This document shows positions 25,400-33,431 of a stretch of DNA of 64,000 nt, in pieces. Source of the stretch: Pseudokineococcus marinus (lineage in GTDB: Bacteria > Actinomycetota > Actinomycetes > Actinomycetales > Quadrisphaeraceae). The stretch covers positions 248,001 through 312,000 of the forward strand of contig NZ_JBBHZZ010000001.1 of assembly GCF_037482405.1 (NCBI RefSeq), in the 5' to 3' direction. The notes below the pieces were generated by a model. The model saw nothing but the letters and a program-made list of their open reading frames with translations, searched no databases and was not told the origin of the DNA. Numbering within the stretch: position 1 is the stretch's first letter; every line of letters starts with the position of its first letter. A program made the position numbers and the translations under genes.

Positions 25400-26683
25400 G
25401 TGCCCACGAGGACCGCCACCACCGCCGCCAGCAGCACCTCCGGACCCGCCGCCACGGGGCGGTCGAGGCGCACCGTCGCCGCGGCCGCCGCGGCCCTGCT
25501 CGGCGCCGTGGGCCTCGCCGCCTGCGGCGGGGGGGACGACGCCGGGTCGGGCGACCCGGCCGACGTCACGAGCATCACCGTCCAGGACACCTTCGTCACC
25601 GACCCGGGCGCCACCTTCTACGGCGAGCAGCTCGACGCGTGCGGCGAGGAGGTCGGCGTGGACATCGAGCGGCAGTCGATCCCCGGCGGCGACATCATCT
25701 CCCGCGTCCTGCAGCAGGCGTCCTCGCAGACGCTCCCGGACGTCCTGTCGATCGACAACCCCGACGTGCAGCAGCTGGCCGACGCCGGGGCGCTCGCCCC
25801 GCTCGACCAGTACGGCGTCTCCGCCGAGGGCTACAGCCAGGGCGTCGTCGACGCCAACACCTACGAGGGCGAGCTCTACGGGCTGCAGCCCACGACGAAC
25901 ACCCTCGCGCTCTTCTACGACCCCGCCGCCCTGGAGGAGGCGGGCGTCGAGCCGCCGACGACCTGGGACGAGCTGCGCTCCGCCGCCGAGACCCTCACCG
26001 AGGGCGACCGCTACGGCATCGCCTTCTCGGCCCCGCCGAGCTACGAGGGCACGTGGCAGTTCCTGCCCTTCATGTGGTCCAACGGCGGCGACGAGTCCGA
26101 CATCGCCACGCCGGAGACGGCCGAGGCCCTCCAGCTGTGGGTGGACCTCGTCGAGAGCGGCTCCGCGTCGCCGTCGGTCGTCACGTGGGGCCAGGAGGAC
26201 GTCAACGACCAGTTCATCGCGGGCAACGCGGCGATGATGGTCAACGGCCCGTGGCAGTTCCCCGTCCTCGCGCAGAACCCGGACGTGGACTACGAGGTGA
26301 CGACCCTGCCGGCACCCGAGGCCGGCGGCACCGTCTCCGCGCCCCTCGGCGGTGCGACGTGGACCCTGCCCGCCACCGGCGACGAGGCGCGCCAGCAGGT
26401 CGCGGCCGACGTCATCGCCTGCATGGGCACCGACGAGAACATCGTCGAGGACGCCCTCACCAACAGCACGGTCCCCTCCAAGCCCGAGCTGGGCGAGCAG
26501 GTCGTCGCCGAGGACCCGCGCATCCAGGCCTTCGTGGACCAGGTGCCCGACCTGCGCTCGCGCACCGGGGAGCTCGGCGCGGAGTGGACGGACGCCGCGA
26601 CGTCGATCTACGAGGCCGTCCAGACGGCGCTCACCGGCGGGGCGACGCCGGAGCAGGCGCTCGAGCAGGCCCAGGGGCGCTGA
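25400..26683 (+). CDS. ABC sugar-binding lipoprotein (importer 2)
   Basis: A 427-residue family 1 solute-binding protein. After a 30-residue polar N-terminus comes the hydrophobic signal and lipobox GLAAC (Cys about residue 46), then a Gly/Asp linker. Typical elements are PDVLSIDNPDVQQLADAGAL, GLQPTTNTLALFYDPAALEE and AGNAAMMVNGPWQFPV. The GTG at 25400 is preferred because GAGGAG lies 7 bp upstream; the reading frame is open far upstream but overlaps the GH42 gene in another frame. It heads an operon with two permeases, ThuA-like and MocA-like genes under operators O4 and O5. Low similarity to the first binding protein suggests a different ligand. Confidence 0.9.
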   Translation: MPTRTATTAASSTSGPAATGRSRRTVAAAAAALLGAVGLAACGGGDDAGSGDPADVTSITVQDTFVTDPGATFYGEQLDACGEEVGVDIERQSIPGGDIISRVLQQASSQTLPDVLSIDNPDVQQLADAGALAPLDQYGVSAEGYSQGVVDANTYEGELYGLQPTTNTLALFYDPAALEEAGVEPPTTWDELRSAAETLTEGDRYGIAFSAPPSYEGTWQFLPFMWSNGGDESDIATPETAEALQLWVDLVESGSASPSVVTWGQEDVNDQFIAGNAAMMVNGPWQFPVLAQNPDVDYEVTTLPAPEAGGTVSAPLGGATWTLPATGDEARQQVAADVIACMGTDENIVEDALTNSTVPSKPELGEQVVAEDPRIQAFVDQVPDLRSRTGELGAEWTDAATSIYEAVQTALTGGATPEQALEQAQGR

Positions 26684-26691
26684 GCCGCCCC

Positions 26692-27687
26692 GTGAGCACG
26701 ACGACGACGCGGACGGACGGCGCCGCCGCCCGTCCGCAGGACGGCTCGGGCGACGGCCCGACGGCGGACGGCGCCGCGCCGCGCCGGTCGCGCTGGCGCG
26801 GGCCGCGCGCCCGGGTGCGCCTGCTCGAGCTGGCGTTCCTGGCGCCGGCCGTGCTGTACCTGCTGGCCTTCTTCGGCTACCCGGTCGTCCAGAACCTCCT
26901 CATGGGGTTCCAGGACTACACGACGCGGACCTTCGTCACGGGTGAGGCGCCGTGGGTCGGCCTCGACAACTACGCGACCGTCCTCGGCGACCCCGCCTTC
27001 GGCCGGACCGCCCTCAACACGGCGATCTTCACCGTCGGGTCCATCGCGGGGCAGTTCGTCCTCGGGCTAGCCATCGCCGTCTTCTTCCGCCGCCGCTTCC
27101 CCCTGGGGAACCTGCTGCGCTCGCTGCTCCTGCTGCCGTGGCTCATCCCGCTGATCGCCGCGAGCGCCGTGTGGGGCTGGATCCTCGACCGCGACAACGG
27201 CGTCCTCAACCAGGTGCTCGGCGCCCTGGGGATCGTCAGCGGGTCGCCGGGATGGCTCACCGACACGTCGCTGGCGCTCGTCGCGGTCATCGTCGTCAAC
27301 ATCTGGATCGGCATCCCGTTCAACACGACGATCCTCTACGCCGGGCTGCAGGACGTCCCCGAGGAGCTGTACGAGGCGGGCTCGCTCGACGGCGCCACGG
27401 GCTGGCGGGCCTTCCGGCACATCACCTGGCCCCTGCTGCGACCGGTGGTCACGGTCGTGCTGGTGCTCGGCGTCGTCTACACGCTGAAGGTCCTCGACGT
27501 CATCCTCGGCCTCACGCAGGGCGGGCCGGCCGGGGCCACGCAGACCCTCGCCGTGCAGTCGTACAACCTGTCCTTCACCCAGTTCGAGTTCGGCCTCGGG
27601 GCCGCGGTCGGCAACGTCCTCATCGTCGTGTCGCTGCTCTTCGCCGTCCTGTACCTGCGCGCCAACCGCCGCGCGGTCGACGAGTGA
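26692..27687 (+). CDS. ABC sugar permease, MalF-like (importer 2)
   Basis: A 331-residue membrane permease with six helices after a 45-residue polar N-terminus. The coupling loop is EELYEAGSLDGATGWRAFRH. The start is the GTG 8 bp after the stop of the binding-protein gene; the ribosome-binding site is weak, so coupling to the upstream gene is likely. Unlike importer 1, no hairpin separates it from the binding-protein gene. It works with the next gene product and an ATPase encoded elsewhere. Confidence 0.91.
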   Translation: MSTTTTRTDGAAARPQDGSGDGPTADGAAPRRSRWRGPRARVRLLELAFLAPAVLYLLAFFGYPVVQNLLMGFQDYTTRTFVTGEAPWVGLDNYATVLGDPAFGRTALNTAIFTVGSIAGQFVLGLAIAVFFRRRFPLGNLLRSLLLLPWLIPLIAASAVWGWILDRDNGVLNQVLGALGIVSGSPGWLTDTSLALVAVIVVNIWIGIPFNTTILYAGLQDVPEELYEAGSLDGATGWRAFRHITWPLLRPVVTVVLVLGVVYTLKVLDVILGLTQGGPAGATQTLAVQSYNLSFTQFEFGLGAAVGNVLIVVSLLFAVLYLRANRRAVDE

Positions 27688-27745
27688 GGTCGCCCGCGGC
27701 GCCCCGCCCGCCGCGCGAGCCGGAGACGCCCACCCTGGAGAACCC

Positions 27746-28651
27746 ATGTCGCTGAACGCGTCCCTCCCCGTGCCCGACGCCGCGCGCCCCGCCGGCGACG
27801 CCCGGCGGAGCGCCCCGGACGGCGGCGCCCCCGCGCCGGCCCGTCGCCGCCGCCGGAGCTGGGGCTCGACCGCGGTCGGCGTCGCGCTCCTCGCCGTCCT
27901 GCTCTTCCCGCTGTACTGGATGGTCAACGTCTCGCTGCAGCCGGCGGGCTCGGCGTCGCGGACGTCGTGGTTCCCCTCCCAGCTGAGCTTCGAGGGCTAC
28001 CGCACGGCCTTCGAGCAGCAGAGCGGCAACCTCGTGACGAGCCTCGTGGTCTCGCTCGGCGCCGTCGCCCTGAGCCTCGTCATCGCGGCCCCGGCCGCCT
28101 ACGCGCTGGCGCAGTTCCGCATCCGCTACGCCGGGGTGGTGCTCTTCGGCGTCCTCATCAGCCAGATGATCCCCGGCATCATCGTGGCCAACGCGCTCTA
28201 CAGCGCCTACAACGACCTCGGCCTGCTCAACACCGTCGGCGGCCTCGTGCTGGCCGACGCGACGGCGGGGATCCCCTTCGCGATCCTCATCCTGCTCGCC
28301 TTCATGCGCAGCCTCGAGCCGTCGCTCGTCGAGGCCGCCCGGGTCGACGGCGCGGGACCGATCAGGGCCTTCGTGTCCGTCGTGCTGCCCATCAGCCGCA
28401 ACGCGCTCATCACCGCGGGGCTCTTCACGTTCCTCTTCGCCTGGGGCGACTTCCTCTTCGCCCTGACGCTGACGACGACGGCCGACGTCCGACCCATCAC
28501 GCTGGGCCTCTACCAGTACATCGGGACCTACGTGAGCGACTGGAGCACCGTCATGGCGACCGCCGTCATGGCCTCGCTGCCCGCCATCGCGCTGCTCGTC
28601 CTCGCCCAGCGGTACGTCGCCGCGGGCGTCACGGGCGGCGCGGTCAAGTGA
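27746..28651 (+). CDS. ABC sugar permease, MalG-like (importer 2)
   Basis: A 301-residue membrane permease with a polar 45-residue N-terminus and six helices. The EAA loop is PSLVEAARVDGAGPIRAFVS. The ATG at 27746 follows CTGGAGAAC. It partners the preceding permease. The next gene (ThuA-like) starts 40 bp after its stop in the same operon. Confidence 0.92.
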   Translation: MSLNASLPVPDAARPAGDARRSAPDGGAPAPARRRRRSWGSTAVGVALLAVLLFPLYWMVNVSLQPAGSASRTSWFPSQLSFEGYRTAFEQQSGNLVTSLVVSLGAVALSLVIAAPAAYALAQFRIRYAGVVLFGVLISQMIPGIIVANALYSAYNDLGLLNTVGGLVLADATAGIPFAILILLAFMRSLEPSLVEAARVDGAGPIRAFVSVVLPISRNALITAGLFTFLFAWGDFLFALTLTTTADVRPITLGLYQYIGTYVSDWSTVMATAVMASLPAIALLVLAQRYVAAGVTGGAVK

Positions 28652-28691
28652 CGAGCAGCCGCGAGCACCACCCCACCCGCAGGAGGAGCGC

Positions 28692-29570
28692 ATGAGCGAG
28701 ACGACGTACCGCACCTCGGAGGACGGCGCCGCCGGACCCGACCCCGCGCCGCTGCCCCTGCGCGCGCGCCGCGAGGAGCCGCTGCGCGTCCTCGTCTGGG
28801 GCGAGAACCGCCACGAGCAGACCGAGCCCGAGGTGGCCGCCCGCTACCCCGACGGCATGCACGGCGCCATCGCCGCGGGCGTCGAGGCCAACCTCGGTGA
28901 GCGCGCCGTCGTCCGGACGGCGACGCTCGACGACCCGGAGCACGGCCTCGCCGAGGAGGTGCTCGCCGGCACCGACGTCCTCACGTGGTGGGGCCACGCG
29001 GCCCACGACGAGGTGGACGACGCCGTCGTCGAGCGGGTGCACCGGCACGTGCTCGCGGGCATGGGGCTGCTCGTCCTGCACTCCGGCCACTGGTCGAAGA
29101 TCTTCACGCGCCTCATGGGGACCTCGTGCACGCTGCGGTGGCGCAGCGCGCACGACCGCGAGCTCGTCTGGACGGTGGACCCGACCCACCCCATCGCCCG
29201 CGGCGTCCCGCACCCGATGGTCATCGACGAGGACGAGATGTACGGGGAGCACTTCGACATCCCCGCCCCCGACGAGCTCGTCTTCCTCTCGACGTTCTCG
29301 GGCGGGGAGGTCTTGCGGTCGGGCTGCACCTTCAAGCGCGGCCACGGGCGCGTCTTCTACTTCTCCCCCGGCGACCAGGACTACCCCGTGTACTTCCACG
29401 AGGGCGTCCGCCGGGTCATCTCCAACGGCGTCGAGTGGGCCGCCAGCGACCGCCGCGAGCGCTCGGCGCCGGTGCTGCTGCGCTACGAGACCGAGCGGTT
29501 CTGGAGCGGTCACGGCTACACGGGCGCGGTCGACCCCGCGGCGCGCGTGGCCGGGCAGGACGGGGCGTGA
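28692..29570 (+). CDS. ThuA-like domain protein (trehalose-utilisation family)
   Basis: A 292-residue protein of the ThuA family, which adopts a class I glutamine-amidotransferase-like fold and is named from rhizobial trehalose use; no reaction is firmly assigned here. Family features are RVLVWGENRHE near residue 31, VLTWWGHAAHDEVDD, GLLVLHSGHWSKIF and GRVFYFSPGDQDYPVY near residue 220. The ATG at 28692 has AGGAGGAG upstream. Its GTGA overlap with the next gene indicates coupling to a Gfo/Idh/MocA oxidoreductase, as in thuAB-type pairs. The pair may carry out an oxidation of imported sugar (inference). Confidence 0.85.
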   Translation: MSETTYRTSEDGAAGPDPAPLPLRARREEPLRVLVWGENRHEQTEPEVAARYPDGMHGAIAAGVEANLGERAVVRTATLDDPEHGLAEEVLAGTDVLTWWGHAAHDEVDDAVVERVHRHVLAGMGLLVLHSGHWSKIFTRLMGTSCTLRWRSAHDRELVWTVDPTHPIARGVPHPMVIDEDEMYGEHFDIPAPDELVFLSTFSGGEVLRSGCTFKRGHGRVFYFSPGDQDYPVYFHEGVRRVISNGVEWAASDRRERSAPVLLRYETERFWSGHGYTGAVDPAARVAGQDGA

Positions 29571-30724
29571 GCCACCGCGTGCTCGACCTCGCCCCCGGCG
29601 AGCGGCTGCCGGTCGTGTCCGTCGGGGCGGGCGGCATGGGCCGGGCCTGGCTCGAGGTGCTCGAGGCCTCCCCGGACGCCGAGCTCGTCGGCCTCGTCGA
29701 CCTCGACCTCGACGCCGCCCGCCGCGCCGCTGCGGACCTCGGCCGGCCCGACCTGCCGCTGGGGCGCGACGCCGTCGAGCTGGCGCGCGCGACCGGTGCG
29801 CGGGCCGTCGTGGACGTCACCGTCCCGGCCGCCCACCACCCCGTGACGACGGCGGCGCTGGCGGCCGGCCTGCCCGTCCTGGGCGAGAAGCCGGCGGCGG
29901 CGACGCTGGCGCAGGCGCTCTCGCTCGTCGCGGCCGCCGAGGTGACCGGCGAGCTCTTCATGGTGAGCCAGTCGCGGCGGTGGAACCCGCAGGTGTCGCT
30001 GCTGCGCGACGCCGTCGCCCTGCTCGGCGGGGCGGGCACCCTGACGACGGAGTTCTTCCGCGCGCCCCGCTTCGGCGGCTTCCGCGAGGAGATGGAGCAC
30101 CCGCTCCTCGTCGACATGGCGATCCACGCCTTCGACACCGCACGGCACGTCCTCGGCGACGAGCCCGCCGCGGTGTGGTGCACGACGTCCAACCCGCCGT
30201 GGAGCTGGTACCGCGGCGACGCGAGCGCCGCGGCCGTCGTCATCACGGGCGGCGGGGCGCGCTACTCCTACACCGGCTCCTGGTGCGCGCCGGGCGAGGA
30301 GACCTCGTGGAACGGGCGGTGGACCGCCAGCTGCGCCCACGGCTCGGTGCGCTGGGACGGCGACGACGAGCCCGTCGTCGCCGTGGCCGAGGACGCGCCC
30401 GCCGAGGTCCGCGCCGGGGTGGACGCGCTGCTCGCCGGGCCGCGCTCGCCCTTCGACGGCATCGCCGGCGCCCTCGCCGTCTTCTGCGCGGCCCTGCGCA
30501 CCGGCGGGTCGCCGAGCGGCGAGGTGCACGAGAACGCCATGAGCCTCGCGGTGGTCGAGGCGGCCGTCGCCTCGGCGGGCAGCGGACAGGTCGTCGACCT
30601 CGACGAGCTCCTCGAGGGCGCCCGCGCCGAGGCCGTGGCCGCCGAGCGCGACGAGCGGGTCCGCGAGCGCCTGCGCGCGTGGCCGGGCGTGCGCGCCGCG
30701 CTGGCGGCCCCGGCTCCCGCCTGA
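29567..30724 (+). CDS. Gfo/Idh/MocA family oxidoreductase
   Basis: A 385-residue NAD(P)-dependent sugar or inositol oxidoreductase. The N-terminal Rossmann fold has the dinucleotide motif SVGAGGMGRAWLEVL (about residues 18-32) and LVDLDLDAAR. The family EKP motif is present as VLGEKPAAATL (about residue 106), where Lys aids catalysis. The second domain has EHPLLVDMAIHAFDTARHVL with the conserved Asp and His. The GTG start overlaps the thuA stop by 4 bp. It is the last gene of the operon and is followed by a strong bidirectional terminator. The substrate is unknown. Confidence 0.9.
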   Translation: MSHRVLDLAPGERLPVVSVGAGGMGRAWLEVLEASPDAELVGLVDLDLDAARRAAADLGRPDLPLGRDAVELARATGARAVVDVTVPAAHHPVTTAALAAGLPVLGEKPAAATLAQALSLVAAAEVTGELFMVSQSRRWNPQVSLLRDAVALLGGAGTLTTEFFRAPRFGGFREEMEHPLLVDMAIHAFDTARHVLGDEPAAVWCTTSNPPWSWYRGDASAAAVVITGGGARYSYTGSWCAPGEETSWNGRWTASCAHGSVRWDGDDEPVVAVAEDAPAEVRAGVDALLAGPRSPFDGIAGALAVFCAALRTGGSPSGEVHENAMSLAVVEAAVASAGSGQVVDLDELLEGARAEAVAAERDERVRERLRAWPGVRAALAAPAPA

Positions 30725-30750
30725 GCCGCCGCGCGCCCGAGCGGACGCGC

Positions 30751-30788
30751 CAGGGCCCGGACCCGCCAGGAGGCGGGACCGGGCCCTG
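30751..30788. terminator. Bidirectional terminator between MocA-like and hydrolase genes
   Basis: A 17-bp stem with one A-A mismatch: CAGGGCCCGGACCCGCC (30751-30767), AGGA loop, and its complement to 30788. It lies 26 bp from the stops of both convergent genes. Confidence 0.85.
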
Positions 30789-30813
30789 CGTCGTCGTGGT
30801 GCGGGGCCCTGCG

Positions 30814-31650
30814 TCAGCGGGCGAGGAAGTCCAGCAGCCGCTCGTTGAACTCACGGGCGTGGCTCACGTTGAAGCCGTGCGGGGCGTCGTCGACGACGTG
30901 CACCTCGCTGCCGGCGACGGCCTCGTGGGTGCGCTTCCCGGACCCCTCGAAGGGCACGACGCCGTCGCCGCCGCCGTGGAGGACGAGCGTCGGCACCGTG
31001 ACCGACGGCAGGTCGCCGCGGAAGTCGGTGGTGGCGAAGGCCTCCATGCACTCGAGCGTGGCCTTCTCGTCGGACTGCTCGCACAGCGCGATCGCCTGCT
31101 GGCGCTGCTCCTCCGTGACCTTGAGGTCGTCGCCGACGGAGAAGAACTGGGTCGTGAACTGGTCGAAGAAGGCCGAGCGGTCGCTCTTGAGGCCGTCCTC
31201 GAACTGCTGCGCCGTGGCGTCGTCGAGCGGGCCCTCGGGGTTGTCGCCCGTCTGCGCCATGTACGGCGGGACGGCGGCCGCGAAGACGACGCTGCGCAGG
31301 CGGTCCTGGCCGTGGCGGGAGACGTAGCGCGCCACCTCGCCGCCGCCCATGGAGAACCCGACGAGGGTGACGTCGGTGAGGTCGAGCTCCGTGAGCAGCG
31401 CCTGCAGGTCGTCGGAGAGCGTGTCGTAGTCGTAGCCGCTGCGGGTCTTGTCGCTGCGCCCGAAGCCCCGGCGGTCGTAGGTGACGACGCGGTAGCCGGC
31501 GGCCTCGAGGGCCGGCACTTGCTCGGACCAGGACTCGCCCGACAGCGGCCAGCCGTGGATGAGGACGACCGGGCGACCGGTACCGCCGGTGTCGTCGACG
31601 TGGAGGTGCGTGTCCTTGAAGAGCCCGTGGTGGGCGGTGACCTCGGCCAT
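30814..31650 (-). CDS. Alpha/beta hydrolase, non-haem chloroperoxidase/esterase type
   Basis: A 278-residue cytoplasmic alpha/beta hydrolase of the arylesterase/perhydrolase group. The nucleophile Ser lies in VGFSMGGGEVARYV (about residue 100), the Asp in LVLHGGGDGVVPFEGSG and the His in DDAPHGFNVSHARE. The oxyanion region is VLIHGWPLSGESW. The ATG at 31650 has GAGAGGA upstream. It is divergent from an OhrR-like MarR gene, with two copies of a 14-bp motif between them, so it is probably the regulated target. Enzymes of this group hydrolyse esters and can form peracids; true haloperoxidase activity is uncertain. Confidence 0.88.
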   Translation of the reverse strand: MAEVTAHHGLFKDTHLHVDDTGGTGRPVVLIHGWPLSGESWSEQVPALEAAGYRVVTYDRRGFGRSDKTRSGYDYDTLSDDLQALLTELDLTDVTLVGFSMGGGEVARYVSRHGQDRLRSVVFAAAVPPYMAQTGDNPEGPLDDATAQQFEDGLKSDRSAFFDQFTTQFFSVGDDLKVTEEQRQQAIALCEQSDEKATLECMEAFATTDFRGDLPSVTVPTLVLHGGGDGVVPFEGSGKRTHEAVAGSEVHVVDDAPHGFNVSHAREFNERLLDFLAR

Positions 31651-31696
31651 GGTGCGCGTCCTCTCGCTCGACGGGCCCGCTGCGGGAGCGGGTGGT

Positions 31697-31740
31697 GTGT
31701 CGCGCACGACGCTAACGAGGGCGACTGTGTCGCGCACGAT
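31697..31740. promoter_or_regulatory. Duplicated operator between hydrolase and MarR genes
   Basis: GTGTCGCGCACGAC at 31697-31710 and GTGTCGCGCACGAT at 31727-31740 are direct repeats 30 bp apart, about three helical turns. Each contains the near-palindrome TCGCGCACGA. A minus-strand TAGCGT (31714-31709) between them could be the hydrolase -10 box. Confidence 0.7.
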
Positions 31741-31791
31741 GTGCGCCGGGACGTGCCTCCGGACGTGGCCTGGGCGCACTACCCTCCGCAG

Positions 31792-32241
31792 GTGGCAGCA
31801 GCGGAGAGCGAGGTCCCGGTCGACGGACGCTTGTGCCTCGCGCTCTACCGGGCGGCCCACGCCATGGACGCCATCTACCGGGCGCTCCTCGCGGGCTCGG
31901 GACTCACCTACCCGCAGTACACGGTGCTGTCGGTGCTGCGGCAGGACGGCCCGGCCCCGGTGATGGCGCTGGCGCGGCGCCTGGGGCTGTCGTCGAACAC
32001 CGTCTCGCCGCTGCTCAAGCGGCTCGAGGCCCAGGGCCTGCTCACGCGGGACCGGGGTGCGCAGGACGAGCGCACGGTGCTCGTCGCGCTGACGGCGGCG
32101 GGGCGGGGACTGGCGGAGGAGCTCGCCGACGTGCCGACCCGGGTCACCGCCGCCTCGGGGCTCACCGAGGGCGAGCAGGACGACCTCGTGGGTCGCCTCC
32201 ACGAGCTCGCCGGGGCCCTGCAGGCCGGCACCGACCGCTGA
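31792..32241 (+). CDS. MarR family regulator, OhrR-like
   Basis: A 149-residue winged-helix regulator. The N-terminal helix has LCLALYRAAHAMDAIYRALL with a Cys at about residue 15, where OhrR proteins carry their peroxide-sensing cysteine, followed by the OhrR-like GLTYPQYTVLSVL. The recognition region is LARRLGLSSNTVSPLLKRLE and the wing DRGAQDERTVLVALT. The GTG at 31792 is the first codon of the conserved protein; no clear ribosome-binding site is seen. It probably senses organic hydroperoxides and represses the divergent hydrolase gene (inference). OhrR usually controls ohr, which is absent here. Confidence 0.82.
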   Translation: MAAAESEVPVDGRLCLALYRAAHAMDAIYRALLAGSGLTYPQYTVLSVLRQDGPAPVMALARRLGLSSNTVSPLLKRLEAQGLLTRDRGAQDERTVLVALTAAGRGLAEELADVPTRVTAASGLTEGEQDDLVGRLHELAGALQAGTDR

Positions 32242-32673
32242 ACGACGACGGGGCCCACCCGGCGGCCCACGACCGCAAGCCTCACCACCGCGCGCGTCAC
32301 CCTTGATCGCCTGGGACGGGGTTCATCCCCGAGATGCGCTCACCACCCGCCGAGAGCGCAGCTGTCCTCGCCTGTCGCGACGTCGGACGGCGTCAGCGCC
32401 GCCGGCGGTGTCGAGCGGCTCGGCGCCACGTCAAACCAAGGAATATCGGTCGCACATGGAGAGCGGTCAACGACGAGGTGACCGACCCAGGGCCAACGCC
32501 ACACCAACCTCGCGCCACCTCTACTCGGCGACGTCCACCGACGGACACCGGCACCGACGGACAGTCGTTTCATCATCAAGCCCTGTCCGATCTTTACACG
32601 TTCGTGATGATGTGTGAGCGTGTTCGGGCCAGCCGGTGCCCGTGGCACCGGACAGCGACAGCAAGGAGCCCTC
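32242..32673. other. Left edge of the accessory island, no gene seen
   Basis: 432 bp without a convincing gene, visibly less GC-rich than the DNA to its left and with different word use. It holds an inverted repeat CATCATCA (32571-32578) and TGATGATG (32605-32612) upstream of the secreted protein gene, which may be an operator or leader hairpin. No tRNA or clear attachment site is visible. Confidence 0.55.
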
Positions 32674-33204
32674 ATGCGCACGCTGAAGCTCGCCACCACC
32701 CTGTCCCTGGCCGCCACCGTGGCCGTCGGCACGTCGATGACCGCACAGGCCGCCTCACCGCAGTACGAGACGGTGACCAGCCAGAGCGGGGTCGCCACCA
32801 CAGCGGTCGCGCCCGCCGAGGCCAGCGACGCCGAGATGACCACGGCGATCGAGCAGCACCAGCGCACCACCCAGGCCGCGCCGGCCGCAGCCAGCCCCTC
32901 GGCGATCGCCGCGACCGGCGACTACTACTCCTACTGCGAAGAGGGCAGCAGCGGGATGATGGTCTGGACGAACAACGCCCCCAGCAACTGCTACGGCTGG
33001 TACTACGAGTACCTCGACGGCCAGCGCGTCTCCAAGGTCAACATGCTTCAGCTCAAGGCCAATGACCCCGGCCTCTCGGGCCAGCAGGAGCAGCGCCTCA
33101 TCGACTGGTGCAACGCCAACGGCTTCTACTGCAACATCGCCAGCGCCCTCATCCCCTTCGGCGCTGGCAAGGTCGGCAAGTACCTCCTCAAGCTGGTCGC
33201 CTGA
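32674..33204 (+). CDS. Secreted protein of unknown function with four cysteines
   Basis: A 176-residue protein not assigned to a family. It has a clear Sec signal peptide (MRTLKLATTLSLAATVAVGT, cleavage near AQA-AS at about residue 28). Residues 28-85 are a Thr/Ala/Ser-rich spacer. The C-terminal part has four Cys, in SYCEEG, SNCYGWYY, DWCNANG and FYCNIA, several Tyr and Trp, and ends in the cationic, Gly-rich GAGKVGKYLLKLVA. The ATG at 32674 has AAGGAG upstream; a GTG at 32614 would place the signal internally. A strong terminator follows, so it is a single gene. A propeptide plus disulfide-bonded small exported domain is one reading; a secreted antimicrobial is only a possibility. Confidence 0.75.
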   Translation: MRTLKLATTLSLAATVAVGTSMTAQAASPQYETVTSQSGVATTAVAPAEASDAEMTTAIEQHQRTTQAAPAAASPSAIAATGDYYSYCEEGSSGMMVWTNNAPSNCYGWYYEYLDGQRVSKVNMLQLKANDPGLSGQQEQRLIDWCNANGFYCNIASALIPFGAGKVGKYLLKLVA

Positions 33205-33236
33205 CCGAAGGCATCCACCCAACACGACATTCACGC

Positions 33237-33280
33237 GTGGAGGTGATGGCCCGGCGCACGCGTCGGGCCATCACCTCCAC
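33237..33280 (+). terminator. Strong terminator after the secreted four-cysteine gene
   Basis: A perfect 17-bp stem, GTGGAGGTGATGGCCCG (33237-33253) with its complement at 33264-33280, and a 10-nt loop, 32 bp after the stop. Confidence 0.85.
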
Positions 33281-33359
33281 ACGTCTCCGCCAGGCGCACG
33301 GCCCCCACGGCGGGGCCTCGCCGCCTGCGCCATGCCCCTCCTCCAGCAAGGAAAGTGCC

Positions 33360-33400
33360 TCCCGGTCGGCGTCCCGCTGTCGCTCCTGATCCGGTGTCGA
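33360..33400. repeat. Island hairpin repeat, diverged copy 1
   Basis: GGTCGGCGTCCCGCTGTCG followed by CTCCTGATCCGG, a diverged relative of the copies at 34115 and 39928-39973. It lies downstream of the stop of the leftward gene at 33432. Confidence 0.6.
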
Positions 33401-33431
33401 TCTGGTCGTGCGCGGCAGCTCGAGCGCGTGC

